NCBI RefSeq assembly: GCF_900107855.1
Contig: NZ_FNRJ01000008.1
Span: forward strand, 1-64,000
DNA length: 64,000 nt
Source of the DNA: Marinobacterium iners DSM 11526
GTDB lineage: Bacteria > Pseudomonadota > Gammaproteobacteria > Pseudomonadales > Balneatricaceae
Direction of reading: 5' to 3'
Each line of letters starts with the position of its first letter. Position 1 is the stretch's first letter. Positions 43,223-51,453 of the stretch are shown piece by piece. Position numbers and translations under genes: made by a program. Under the pieces are notes generated by a model, which saw only the letters and a program-made list of their open reading frames with translations, was not told where the DNA came from and did not search any database.

Positions 43223-43917
43223 TGTTCACCTTCCTCATGCTCACTGGCGTTATTCACCGGCGCCGAAACAAACAGAGCCAACAGAATCATGCCGATCGAC
43301 AGCGTCAACAAGGTTTCGATTGACAGAATCAATGCTTTGCTGAGTCCCGGCGGATAGGCCAGAAACGCCTCACCCGCGATGGCACTCGCTAGCCCCACCA
43401 GCAGGAAAAGGGCAAATCCGAGCACCAGCCCTATCCTCAGCAACAGGCCCGGACGCAGGAAATCGAGCGGCATGCCGGTCAGCCGCATCAGCACACCGGT
43501 TGCCGCCAGCATCGCACCTGCCTGAAACGCACCGCCGGGCCGGTCCGCTCCGGCCCAAAGCAGGTAGGCCGCCAATAACAGCATCAAGGGTACAAGCCAG
43601 CGCAACAACGCCCTGAGCAGGGCATCAGCGGTACGCAGTTCCGGATCTTCCAGCGAGCGAGTCCGCGCCATGGAGATCCCCACCATTGCCGCAATCACCA
43701 GCACTGCAATTTCAAGCAGGGTATCGTAGCTGCGAAAATTCAGCAGTACGGCGGTTACCGGGTGCTCAACCCCGCTTGCAGCGAGGTTGTTCTGTAGCAA
43801 TCGAGGCAGTTCAGAGCCCGAGTCAAACGCTGCCAATTGCCAGACCGCCCGCCCCAGCAGTGCCGTCAGCATGATGACCAACAACAGGACCGACACATAT
43901 GCAGTGGGTGAGCGCAT
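43219..43917 (-). CDS. fused MrpA-C-terminal (MbhE) and MnhB-like subunit
   Basis: 232 residues, about six membrane helices. The first half (VTAVLLNFRSYDTLLEIAVL near residue 54) matches the C-terminal domain of MrpA / MbhE. The second half (GADRPGGAFQAGAMLAATGVL near residue 127) matches MnhB/MrpB. The two are separate proteins in archaeal Mbh operons and the first is part of MrpA in Mrp complexes. Its start shares one base with the previous stop. Confidence 0.87.
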   Translation of the reverse strand: MRSPTAYVSVLLLVIMLTALLGRAVWQLAAFDSGSELPRLLQNNLAASGVEHPVTAVLLNFRSYDTLLEIAVLVIAAMVGISMARTRSLEDPELRTADALLRALLRWLVPLMLLLAAYLLWAGADRPGGAFQAGAMLAATGVLMRLTGMPLDFLRPGLLLRIGLVLGFALFLLVGLASAIAGEAFLAYPPGLSKALILSIETLLTLSIGMILLALFVSAPVNNASEHEEGEQ

Positions 43918-44195
43918 CAGTTTTCCTCCTCGGCCTGGCTTTCCAAGCCATGGCTGTTGCCACGACGAAAGTGACTCACCGCATCCAGCAGCAATACGCC
44001 GGTGAGCCCGGCACCGATGGCGGCTTCAGCAAGGGCAAGATCCGGCGCCTGCAACCGTACCCAACACACGGCCATCAGCAGACCAAAAGCGATAAACACC
44101 ACCACTGCACGGAACAGATCGCGCGACAGCAGTGCGGCGGCAGCGGTCGATACCAGTGCCAGTGCCAGCAACAGGTCCAGCAGCCATTCAATCAT
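43917..44195 (-). CDS. MbhD/DUF4040-like subunit
   Basis: 92 residues, about three membrane helices. DLFRAVVVFIAFGLLMAVCWV and LQAPDLALAEAAIGAGLTGVLLLDA match the DUF4040 domain, which in classical Mrp lies inside MrpA. A stand-alone version is typical of Mbh-like operons. The ATG at 44195 overlaps the MnhG stop by eight bases; a further-upstream start would overlap much of MnhG and is less likely. Confidence 0.85.
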   Translation of the reverse strand: MIEWLLDLLLALALVSTAAAALLSRDLFRAVVVFIAFGLLMAVCWVRLQAPDLALAEAAIGAGLTGVLLLDAVSHFRRGNSHGLESQAEEEN

Positions 44196-44508
44196 CACAC
44201 CGCTCCCGTTGCTGCATCGGGCGTTCATGCATGCGAACGGCTCTTGCCACCAGATGCGCCGAGGTTGCACTGGCCGCAAGTGCAACCCACCAGATCAACA
44301 GCGTTTTCAAGCTACTGGCCAACGATGGCGTCATCATCAGTAAGGCCAGAGTGATCAGTCCCAGTCCCAGATTATCGATTTTGGTCAATGCGTGAATCCG
44401 ACACAGTGTATCGTCGAACCGAAACAGCCCCAGCGTTCCCAAAGCAAAGAAAATACAGCCGCTGACTAACAGCAGCACCTGCACGACAGGCAACAGCCAC
44501 TCAATCAT
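44188..44508 (-). CDS. MnhG/MrpG-like subunit
   Basis: 106 residues, three membrane helices. GCIFFALGTLGLFRFDDTLCRIHALTKIDNLGLGL is the family signature. The ATG at 44508 overlaps the MnhF stop by eight bases; an in-frame ATG two codons upstream at 44514 is also possible. It is a structural subunit of the antiporter module. Confidence 0.87.
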   Translation of the reverse strand: MIEWLLPVVQVLLLVSGCIFFALGTLGLFRFDDTLCRIHALTKIDNLGLGLITLALLMMTPSLASSLKTLLIWWVALAASATSAHLVARAVRMHERPMQQRERCDD

Positions 44509-44803
44509 CTCCATTCCCCTTTACGGCATGTCGATCCGATCGGGCACTTTCGATCCGCACAACACGCGTCACAAAAGCGGCAACTGAAAACACGGCCAAT
44601 ACCGCCAGGATCAGCGCCACATCTCTCAGGGACGGCATCTGTTGTGCCTCGGCCAGTACCAACAGCAGCGCAACCCCCGTAGTACCAAACAGCTGCGAGG
44701 CCAACATCCGGTCGGCCGCCGTGGGCCCGCGCCAGATGCGGACAAACCCCAGCATCAGCGTCAGTAGAAGAAACAGTGCAACAAGGTGCAATACCAGTGT
44801 CAT
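44501..44803 (-). CDS. MnhF/MrpF-like subunit
   Basis: 100 residues, three membrane helices. GFVRIWRGPTAADRMLASQLFGTTGVALL is the diagnostic MnhF region. In Mrp complexes this subunit is required for sodium-proton exchange. It begins four bases inside the MnhE stop. Confidence 0.88.
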   Translation of the reverse strand: MTLVLHLVALFLLLTLMLGFVRIWRGPTAADRMLASQLFGTTGVALLLVLAEAQQMPSLRDVALILAVLAVFSVAAFVTRVVRIESARSDRHAVKGNGDD

Positions 44804-45297
44804 CCGTCTCCCTCCCGCTGGCCTGGCGTAAGCCCAAACAGTGCTGCAACCCTGGCTTGCGTGTACTCAAGGTCCTGTCGTACCGGCTGAGTCAGATCCA
44901 GGCAATGCAGCTCAATCTCATTACCCTCCAGGGTTACACTCAAGGTGCCAGGCAAGAGTGACAAGGTGTTGGCCAGCACCCAACGGGGAGCACCTTCCGG
45001 CAGCGACAGCACGGCACGCAAATAGCCGGGGGTCACCGGTAAAGAAGGTGAAAGCAAACGTCGAGAGACATCGAATGCAGCAAGCAATGAGCGACTAAGG
45101 AAAAACAGCACGAATCCGGGCAATGCCTGCAGACGGATGAGGTAACGCGACGGAGGAAACAGCAGCAGCGAGATCCAGGCAACCAGAAAACTGACAGCCA
45201 AACCGAACACAAGACCGGACGCATCACCGTCGGTCAATGCCCACCAGACCAGCGAAAACATCAGCCACCGCAGTACTAGCGTCGGGAGTCGGGACAT
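44800..45297 (-). CDS. MnhE/MrpE-like subunit, first gene of the operon
   Basis: 165 residues, two N-terminal membrane helices and a cytosolic domain. LTDGDASGLVFGLAVSFLVAWISLLLFPPSR near residue 22 and SLLPGTLSVTLEGNEIELHCLD near 115 are typical of MrpE. AGGAGG lies four bases before the ATG, a strong translation start. The 193 bases upstream contain a small palindrome that may be an operator. The gene starts the nine-gene antiporter operon. Confidence 0.9.
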   Translation of the reverse strand: MSRLPTLVLRWLMFSLVWWALTDGDASGLVFGLAVSFLVAWISLLLFPPSRYLIRLQALPGFVLFFLSRSLLAAFDVSRRLLSPSLPVTPGYLRAVLSLPEGAPRWVLANTLSLLPGTLSVTLEGNEIELHCLDLTQPVRQDLEYTQARVAALFGLTPGQREGDG

Positions 45298-45348
45298 GGG
45301 ACCTCCTGCTCGTTTGTATCAATGTCTGAACTGACCACGAATCAAGCG

Positions 45349-45365
45349 GTTAGGTTCAGCCTAAC
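45349..45365. promoter_or_regulatory. small palindrome upstream of the Mrp operon
   Basis: GTTAGG-TTCAG-CCTAAC is a perfect 6-bp inverted repeat with a 5-base spacer, 52 bases upstream of the MnhE start. It could be an operator; no regulator is assigned. Confidence 0.35.
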
Positions 45366-45490
45366 ACAGAACAAGAAAGCCCGCGCAGCCTCGTTTATCA
45401 ATCCAGTACGCAAAGGTTTCAAGCAGGGGCGGCAAGCCCTGGTCCCGGAGAAATGGCCAGCCAACTCAACTGGGAAGGGGTTTACAACAC

Positions 45491-46177
45491 TCAGTGGTGC
45501 AGCTCCAGCCCCTGCAGATCCTGCCAGCTGAACGTCAGGTCTCGGCTATCGTTCAGCCAGAGACTGACATAGGGGTTGGAAGCCGTTCCGGCATGGAACT
45601 GCACCACTGCCAACGGTGATGAAGCCCGGGATATGCTCAGGGTCTGCACCCTGTTCGGCGTGATTGCATGATCACGCACCCCATTGCGGAAACCGTTCTC
45701 CATCGGGTGGCGAACCTGAGCCCTGACCTCCCCCGCTCCACCTGCATCAGGCATGGCAACACGGGGGGTGTGCATCGTCATTGTCTCGGCGGCAGGGGCT
45801 GGCCCTGTCAGACAGCCACTCAGCGCAACACGGACCTGAACTTCTGTTTGCCATTGCCGCCCTGTATTGCTTTGGGCACGAATGACAACCCGCTGCGACT
45901 CACTCAACCGTATCCGGGTTGCCAGCCTGATCGGAACCACGGCCTGCAGGAATTCAAAACGGATCACATCCGGCTCAGGGTTAAGGGGAGCCTGCACCTG
46001 TATCGTTTTCAGGTATTCACCGGGATCAAGCCGCTCATCAAATGCGATCCGCAACGGCACCTGCGCACCATCCTCAATCACGGCGGGCAGTTGCACCTTA
46101 AGCCCTTGCATGAGCACCGGCTCGCCCCCCAAGGCCGGGTTGGCCAGCAGCAACAACAGCGCAACCCAGTGGCGCAT
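45491..46177 (-). CDS. fused SoxYZ sulfur-carrier protein
   Basis: 228 residues with a signal peptide (about residues 1-18). A SoxY-like domain (about residues 20-125) ends with C122 in ALSGCLTG, the position of the sulfur-carrying cysteine of SoxY (usually GGCGG). A SoxZ-like domain (about 138-226) includes VRHPMENGFR and ASNPYVSLWL. It would carry sulfur intermediates as a covalent adduct in the periplasm. The ATG at 46177 lies four bases after the flavoprotein stop. No SoxAX, SoxB or SoxCD is present in the window. Confidence 0.87.
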   Translation of the reverse strand: MRHWVALLLLLANPALGGEPVLMQGLKVQLPAVIEDGAQVPLRIAFDERLDPGEYLKTIQVQAPLNPEPDVIRFEFLQAVVPIRLATRIRLSESQRVVIRAQSNTGRQWQTEVQVRVALSGCLTGPAPAAETMTMHTPRVAMPDAGGAGEVRAQVRHPMENGFRNGVRDHAITPNRVQTLSISRASSPLAVVQFHAGTASNPYVSLWLNDSRDLTFSWQDLQGLELHH

Positions 46178-46181
46178 CGAA

Positions 46182-47480
46182 TCAGCCGCCCCAGATATCA
46201 GCGGTGGTGGCACGATACCAGCCTTCAGCCGACCGAGCTTCAGACTGACGCAAACGAGGTGAAGCCTCCAACGGGCTCAGATGATCGGTACCGGGCTTGA
46301 GCACCAGAGCCCCCTGATCCACTTCATACTGACCCGCCACCGAAATGGCGTAGCCCGGCTCTACCAGGCTGTAACAGATATTGGACAGTTGCGGCGTGAC
46401 AACATCCTGCCCTGTCAGCTCGCTGATGATGGCCGCCACTGCCACGCGCGCCTGCATGCCGGCGGCAAACCCGGATTTGGGCATGGGGGCCGCAATACAG
46501 GCATCCCCTATTACATGTACACCCGCGGCATGACGAGACTCAAATGTGTCCGGATCAACCGGTACCCAGCCACTGGCATCGGTCAGTCCGGCCGTTGCCG
46601 CAATACGACCGGCTTGCTGCGGTGGAATCACATTGAGCACTGCGGCACGGTGTCGGGTGGAAAAGTCGGTTTCTACCTCCCACCGCTGCGGATCCACACG
46701 CATCACTTTGCCATCATCCGACAATCCAACCCACTCAACTCGATCACCATAGAGATCTTTCCACGCCGACATGAAAAGGGCCTGCTTCGAAAAACGGTCC
46801 TTGCTGTCCAGTATCAACAGTTTTGAGCGCGGTTTGTGCCGACTGAGATAGTGCGCGATCAGGCTGGCACGCTCGTAAGGACCCGGCGGACAACGGTAGG
46901 GATTGCCAGGCACCGTGATGATGACGCTGCCACCATCCGGCATCGCTTCGAGCTGACGACGCAAGAGCAGCGTTTGTGGCCCCGCCTTCCAGGCATGCGG
47001 CACCCGCTCGGCGGCCGCTGCATTGTAACCCTCTATCGCATCCCAGCGCAGATCAATACCGGGCGAGACAATCAGGCGGTCATATTCAATTCGGGCGCCA
47101 TCGTCCAGAATGACCTGTTTGCGAATCGGATCAATATCCAGCGCCTGCTGACGCCGATGGCTTACCCCTGCCTGTATCAGTCCGGCATAATCCTGCTCAA
47201 TAGCCTTTAGCGGCAGCAGGCCGGCCAGTACAAGATTGGAAAAGGGACAGGTATAGAAACGGCTGGCGGGTTCAACCAGAGTGACATCCAGCTGCGGTGC
47301 CTGCTGCCTGAGCAAGCGCGCCGCCGTGGCACCCCCAAAGCCGCCACCGATAATCACCACCCGGCCTTCGGACGGGCGGCCTGACAGCATACGCTGACAC
47401 CCGCCCAGCAGCAGTGGGCTCAACAGCAGACCCGCCAGCAGCGTGCGTCTTGAAACAGCGGAGATGTTTCTCTGCTTCAT
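46182..47480 (-). CDS. flavocytochrome c sulfide dehydrogenase flavoprotein subunit (FccB/SoxF-like)
   Basis: 432 residues. A twin-arginine motif (SRRTLLAG) and a lipobox ending at C28 (LLGGC) suggest a Tat-exported lipoprotein. FAD is bound at VVIIGGGFGGATAAR near residues 41-55. The redox-active cysteines are C197 in YRCPPGPYER and C369 in NICYS, matching the disulfide of FCSD. It would oxidise sulfide to sulfur or polysulfide. The usual cytochrome c partner gene is absent from the neighbourhood. AAGGG precedes the ATG at 47480. SoxYZ follows. Confidence 0.88.
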   Translation of the reverse strand: MKQRNISAVSRRTLLAGLLLSPLLLGGCQRMLSGRPSEGRVVIIGGGFGGATAARLLRQQAPQLDVTLVEPASRFYTCPFSNLVLAGLLPLKAIEQDYAGLIQAGVSHRRQQALDIDPIRKQVILDDGARIEYDRLIVSPGIDLRWDAIEGYNAAAAERVPHAWKAGPQTLLLRRQLEAMPDGGSVIITVPGNPYRCPPGPYERASLIAHYLSRHKPRSKLLILDSKDRFSKQALFMSAWKDLYGDRVEWVGLSDDGKVMRVDPQRWEVETDFSTRHRAAVLNVIPPQQAGRIAATAGLTDASGWVPVDPDTFESRHAAGVHVIGDACIAAPMPKSGFAAGMQARVAVAAIISELTGQDVVTPQLSNICYSLVEPGYAISVAGQYEVDQGALVLKPGTDHLSPLEASPRLRQSEARSAEGWYRATTADIWGG

Positions 47481-47630
47481 ATCCCTTCCCGTCTGGACCA
47501 TTGCGGTTTGAGACTAGCAAAGAGAGCAGTGGCTGAAAGCAGTACTTTAGAACCTTTTATCCAGCCTGTGGGCAAACTCAAGAAACTGTTATGCACTCAA
47601 GGAGTGGCAGTCGCCCAGATGAAAAAACGT

Positions 47631-48908
47631 TCAAATCCGAGTAAACAGCCACAACATGGCCCAGCACACCAGTAACATCACCGGCGCATAGAGTCGATTC
47701 AGCCGCATCAACTGGACAGCCGGTATGGAATAGCGTGCCCGCAGGCTGAGCTGAACTCCCGACAGAGGGGACAGTCCCACACCCAGTGCCCACCCCATCA
47801 GCATGGTCAGCCCGAGCAGGTTCGGGTCACTCACGCTCGGTGCGAGAATACTGCCCACCAGTACGACACTGGTCACCGGGTGCATGCCAGCAAAGGCGAG
47901 CAATATGAGTACCAACAGTGTGATACAGGCTTCCAGAGCACCATAGTGTTCCGGTGCAAGCGCCAGATCAAACGCGCTCAAGCTGGACGCCACGCCAGCC
48001 GCCAATACTGCAGCGGCCAGAAACAGCATCACCTCTCCTGCCAGGCCCGGCAGACCTTCATGGATATGGTTCAGCAGACGTCGACCACCCTGTCGTTTTT
48101 GACGCAACAGCAGCCAACTGACGGCAAACAGGATGGAGATCAATGTCACCAGCGTCAGCACACTGATCGCAGGCCATATCTCATGACAGATCACCACCAG
48201 AACGGCCAGCACAAGCGGCATCCATAATGCCTTCAAGTGCATGGGATAGCCGCGCGCCTGCTCAACAGCAGGTGCTCGCGCCACTTCCCACATGCTGAAC
48301 AGCAGACCTGCCAGCGCGACCGGCAAACCAAACAGCACCAGAGTTTTCAGTTCCGCCCCGGGGGCGCTTACCAGTGTTAGCCCCATGGCTGCAAAAAACG
48401 GTGACCAGAAGGCACAGATGCTGAAACTGCGCAGCAATACCAGCGCCTGAACCGGTTGCAGTGGCTGACGAGCAGATAGCCGATCCCCCACAATCAGCAC
48501 GGATGAAATATTGATCACCGAACCGATCAGGTGCGCCCCCAGAAGCGTCTGCCACAGTGCCGTCCGACCACGCGGCAGCTGCTCATCACTGTGTACCCCC
48601 TGCATGGCGACAAGGCGCAGAAAGCTGACCCCGACCAGCATGGCCAGCACCAGGTAGTTGGCCTCCAGCGCCTTGAGCAAATATTGTGGGTCATCACCAT
48701 AGACCGTACCAAACAGAAGCAGCGGGGCACCTGTCAGCAGAAGAACAGCGGTTTGCTTGCGCTGCGCCGACTTGAGTCGCGGCCAAAGCAGCAGGGCCGA
48801 GATCCAGACAGGAACACCTATAAGATAGCCGGGAAGAACTGAAAAGAATGCGTTCAGGACAGCTGCAAGTGCCATCCCGATCAACAGGTAGCCTGATAGA
48901 AACAACAT
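47631..48908 (-). CDS. 12-TM membrane protein of unknown family
   Basis: 425 residues, about 12 membrane helices, no signature recognised. The layout of paired helix bundles with INISSVLIVGDRLSARQP and FAGMHPVTSVVLVGSILAPSV loops recalls ion-transporter-superfamily carriers such as SLC13/ArsB types, but this is weak. It lies between the flavocytochrome c gene and the rhodanese gene on the same strand, so a role in transporting a sulfur compound is plausible. Confidence 0.7.
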   Translation of the reverse strand: MLFLSGYLLIGMALAAVLNAFFSVLPGYLIGVPVWISALLLWPRLKSAQRKQTAVLLLTGAPLLLFGTVYGDDPQYLLKALEANYLVLAMLVGVSFLRLVAMQGVHSDEQLPRGRTALWQTLLGAHLIGSVINISSVLIVGDRLSARQPLQPVQALVLLRSFSICAFWSPFFAAMGLTLVSAPGAELKTLVLFGLPVALAGLLFSMWEVARAPAVEQARGYPMHLKALWMPLVLAVLVVICHEIWPAISVLTLVTLISILFAVSWLLLRQKRQGGRRLLNHIHEGLPGLAGEVMLFLAAAVLAAGVASSLSAFDLALAPEHYGALEACITLLVLILLAFAGMHPVTSVVLVGSILAPSVSDPNLLGLTMLMGWALGVGLSPLSGVQLSLRARYSIPAVQLMRLNRLYAPVMLLVCWAMLWLFTRI

Positions 48909-48946
48909 GCACCTCGGGCGAAAAAACGAGGCGGCGAGAATAGCAC

Positions 48947-48968
48947 GCCTGCCGGAAAGCCGACAGGC
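48947..48968 (-). terminator. stem-loop between rhodanese and membrane protein genes
   Basis: On the minus strand GCCTGTCGG-CTTT-CCGGCAGGC forms a 9-bp stem with one G-T pair, after the rhodanese stop. No strong U-tract follows (GTGCTATT), so it may attenuate rather than fully terminate. Confidence 0.45.
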
Positions 48969-49004
48969 GCAAGAGCGGGACCTGCAAGCCCCGCCACGGG
49001 AGTA

Positions 49005-49565
49005 TCAGCGGTCGATACGGTAGATTTTTTCAGGGTTTGGCTTGCTGCCCCAGGGCAAACCAGAGTTCTGCCAGCCGTTCTGGATGCGGAACCCGGCATT
49101 GTCTCCAGCCTTGATGCTGTCACCCTGAAAGCCGTTAATTACATAGGTCGCATTGGGAAAGCCGTTCTCGCGCAGAAATTCGGCACTGGGCAGGCCACGC
49201 TCGCTGCCCGAACGGCACATGGTGATGACGGTCGCATTCTTGTCCAGACCACGCTGTATCAATGCCTGCTCTACCTGAGCGGCAAAGTCAGGATTCTGAT
49301 ACAGGCGGAAGCGGTTTTTCTGCGCATCCCACTGACTACGGTCCACCATCAGGTAGGGAATGTTCAGATCCACCTCGTCGGTGAAACCGATGAACATGAT
49401 CTCAACCGGATCACGCACATCGATGAACAGCACCTCATCACGCTTTTCCTGTACCAACTCATAGGTCGCTTCAGGCGTAATGCCGATTTCATCATTCGCC
49501 TGTGCAGCCGCCATCGGCATTGCCAGAGCTGCACTGAGCAGCATCGGTGTCAGCAGTTTTTTCAT
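49005..49565 (-). CDS. exported rhodanese-like protein
   Basis: 186 residues with a signal peptide (about residues 1-23). The rhodanese domain covers roughly 30-160. The active-site cysteine is C117 in MCRSGSERG. The domain starts with FIDVRDPVEIMFIG. It would carry persulfide sulfur in the periplasm. TAAGGAG precedes the ATG at 49565 by about ten bases. It is 13 bases after the DsrE-like gene, suggesting a two-gene unit. Confidence 0.9.
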   Translation of the reverse strand: MKKLLTPMLLSAALAMPMAAAQANDEIGITPEATYELVQEKRDEVLFIDVRDPVEIMFIGFTDEVDLNIPYLMVDRSQWDAQKNRFRLYQNPDFAAQVEQALIQRGLDKNATVITMCRSGSERGLPSAEFLRENGFPNATYVINGFQGDSIKAGDNAGFRIQNGWQNSGLPWGSKPNPEKIYRIDR

Positions 49566-49578
49566 TAAGCCGTTCTCC

Positions 49579-50016
49579 TTAGAAGCTGAATACACGCGTC
49601 TCTTCAGACGTCATCTGTTTGGCAATGGCAGGCGGTGTCGCCACGCCAACACCTTCGCGCAGGGCTGCCTTGTCATGACCGCCATTGGGCAGATACAGCG
49701 CACACACGTTTACATTGGCGCCACCTTTCTGCAGCTTCATCAGCAGCTGTTCAGGGGTCACATCACGTGGCTTGAGGGGTTCATTGGCGGTTTCGCTGAG
49801 GGCCAGGTCCCCTGCCTTGTCGCACAGCAGTACATCAACCTGAGTACCCTGCTGCTGCATGGCGTTGCCCAGCACCATCGCCATGCCCTGAGTCTGCAGC
49901 GACCCACTGTTGACCAGAACCAGCGCCTTTTCGACCTGCTGGCCGTCAGCCTGAGCCGCCAGCGGAGCCATCAAACTGGCCCCCAGCAGCAATGCGGTAA
50001 GTTTGCCTGCTTTCAT
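49579..50016 (-). CDS. exported DsrE/F-like protein
   Basis: 145 residues with a signal peptide (about residues 1-23). The DsrE fold is suggested by KALVLVNSGSLQTQGMAMVLGNAM near residue 30 and two cysteines (C65 in LLCDKAGDL, C105 in NVCALYLPN) positioned as in sulfur-transfer DsrE relatives. It probably passes sulfur to the rhodanese encoded 13 bases downstream. The ATG at 50016 gives a clean signal peptide; a start 66 bases upstream does not. Confidence 0.82.
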   Translation of the reverse strand: MKAGKLTALLLGASLMAPLAAQADGQQVEKALVLVNSGSLQTQGMAMVLGNAMQQQGTQVDVLLCDKAGDLALSETANEPLKPRDVTPEQLLMKLQKGGANVNVCALYLPNGGHDKAALREGVGVATPPAIAKQMTSEETRVFSF

Positions 50017-50041
50017 GAATACCACCTTTATTATGCAATTT

Positions 50042-50056
50042 AAGAATATAGTTCTT
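50042..50056. promoter_or_regulatory. palindrome upstream of dsrE-rhodanese
   Basis: AAGAA-TATAG-TTCTT is a perfect 5-bp inverted repeat in an AT-rich promoter region, 26 bases before the DsrE-like start. Candidate operator for a sulfur- or redox-responsive regulator. Confidence 0.4.
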
Positions 50057-50221
50057 TTAAATGCGAATAATCTAATTAACAAGGAAAACTACACCACTCC
50101 CCCGCCACTGTAAAGCCGATTCCCTCCGCCCGGGCCGGTTAAAGGTCAAACTGTTATGCGACAGCCAACGTACTACAATGCACAGGCTTATGATTAAACA
50201 GAAAACTTTCCTGCAGGAACA

Positions 50222-50920
50222 ATGATGATACCGACAATGCTCAACATGGACTTCAGTCAGCACGTTGTGATTGGAACATCCAACCTGGATTGGATCACCA
50301 GCCCTGCGGCGGGGGTGTTGCGCAAGCCCCTGGAACGAGAAGCCAAAGAGTCCGGCCACACCACCAGTATTGTGCAATACCGGCCCGGGTCAGCCTTTTC
50401 CAGCCATCCACACCCGCTGGGTGAGGAGATTCTGGTACTGGACGGCGTGTTTTCGGATGAAACCGGTGACTACCCGGCCGGCAGTTACATCCGAAATCCA
50501 CCCGGTAGCCAACACGCGCCCTTCAGCCAACAGGGATGCACGCTGTTCGTGAAACTGAATCACTTCAGCCCGAACGATCTGGCACAGGTACGTATCGACA
50601 CCCAGAGCACGCCATGGCAGCAGGGACAGGGAGGGCTTGAGGTGATGCCGCTGCACCACTTCGAAACCGAGCATACCGCACTGGTTCGATGGCCAGCCGG
50701 CGAACGCTTTCAGCCGCATCGTCATTTTGGTGGCGAAGAAATTCTGGTGCTGTCAGGCGAGTTTCGGGATGAGCACGGCGTATATCCCGCCGGCACCTGG
50801 CTACGTAGCCCGCACTTGAGCGAACATTTCCCATGGGTTGAGCAGGAAACCGTCATATTTGTGAAAACAGGCCATTTACCGCTGCACTCACAATCTCAAT
50901 TACCGGATACGGATCTTTGA
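50222..50920 (+). CDS. tandem-cupin protein (ChrR-like)
   Basis: 232 residues, two cupin barrels. The first (about residues 30-120) has HPHPLGEEILVLDGVFSD, and the second (about 145-225) has HRHFGGEEILVLSGEFRDE, each with the His/Glu metal-binding pattern. This resembles the cupin half of ChrR anti-sigma factors, duplicated. No sigma factor gene is nearby. AGGAAC precedes two adjacent ATGs (50222 and 50225). Function unknown; probably metal-dependent. Confidence 0.82.
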   Translation: MMIPTMLNMDFSQHVVIGTSNLDWITSPAAGVLRKPLEREAKESGHTTSIVQYRPGSAFSSHPHPLGEEILVLDGVFSDETGDYPAGSYIRNPPGSQHAPFSQQGCTLFVKLNHFSPNDLAQVRIDTQSTPWQQGQGGLEVMPLHHFETEHTALVRWPAGERFQPHRHFGGEEILVLSGEFRDEHGVYPAGTWLRSPHLSEHFPWVEQETVIFVKTGHLPLHSQSQLPDTDL

Positions 50921-51376
50921 CCGTTTGACGTTATGGCTGGGTGTCAGCAGTTCAAGCTCGGCCCCCAGATCTTCCAGCTCATCATAACCTTCCAGCCGTA
51001 GTACCTCGCCCTCCTGAGTCGTCATCTGGATCTGCTCCAGGTGATAACTACGGTATTTGAGGCGCAGGTCGAGAATATGACTGATATCGACCTTAATTCG
51101 GTTATCACCCTGAACCAGGGTGAGGGTTTTCGCCTGATTATCCAGCTCGATTTCCGGATAGGCCGAGCGCCCATGTCGTACATGCTGAAACAGCTTGATG
51201 AAATAGGCCGAGCAGGCTGCAACACCCAAGGCCGGAACCAAGAAATCAGCCACTGCCGATGCCTGAAACAGATAGTAGATGCTGATCACAACGGCAATTA
51301 CGAGCCCGAGCATCCAGAGCAGATGGCGGGCTGTTTGGGTCCGGTAATAGCGGGTTGAAATGCGATACGACAACAC
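50900..51376 (-). CDS. membrane protein of unknown function
   Basis: 158 residues, two membrane helices (about residues 20-40 and 45-62) followed by a cytosolic domain (VQGDNRIKVDISHILDLRLKY near residue 90). Not recognised; resembles small DUF-type PH-like proteins. It overlaps the convergent cupin gene by 21 bases. AT-rich spacing upstream suggests its own promoter. Confidence 0.7.
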   Translation of the reverse strand: MLSYRISTRYYRTQTARHLLWMLGLVIAVVISIYYLFQASAVADFLVPALGVAACSAYFIKLFQHVRHGRSAYPEIELDNQAKTLTLVQGDNRIKVDISHILDLRLKYRSYHLEQIQMTTQEGEVLRLEGYDELEDLGAELELLTPSHNVKRSKIRIR

Positions 51377-51453
51377 GGGCTTTGACTCTTGATGACTGAC
51401 AGAAACCGCGAGTGTAGAGATGACCGATCAGGATGGGAATCCCTTGAGTATAC

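Noticed and set aside
41468-44870. Long ORFs antisense to the Mrp operon
   Set aside because: Shadows of GC-rich membrane-protein codons; no ribosome sites or domains.
45322-45531. Plus-strand ORF of 69 codons between SoxYZ and MnhE
   Set aside because: No ribosome site, low-complexity composition, overlaps the end of SoxYZ; it looks like chance reading.
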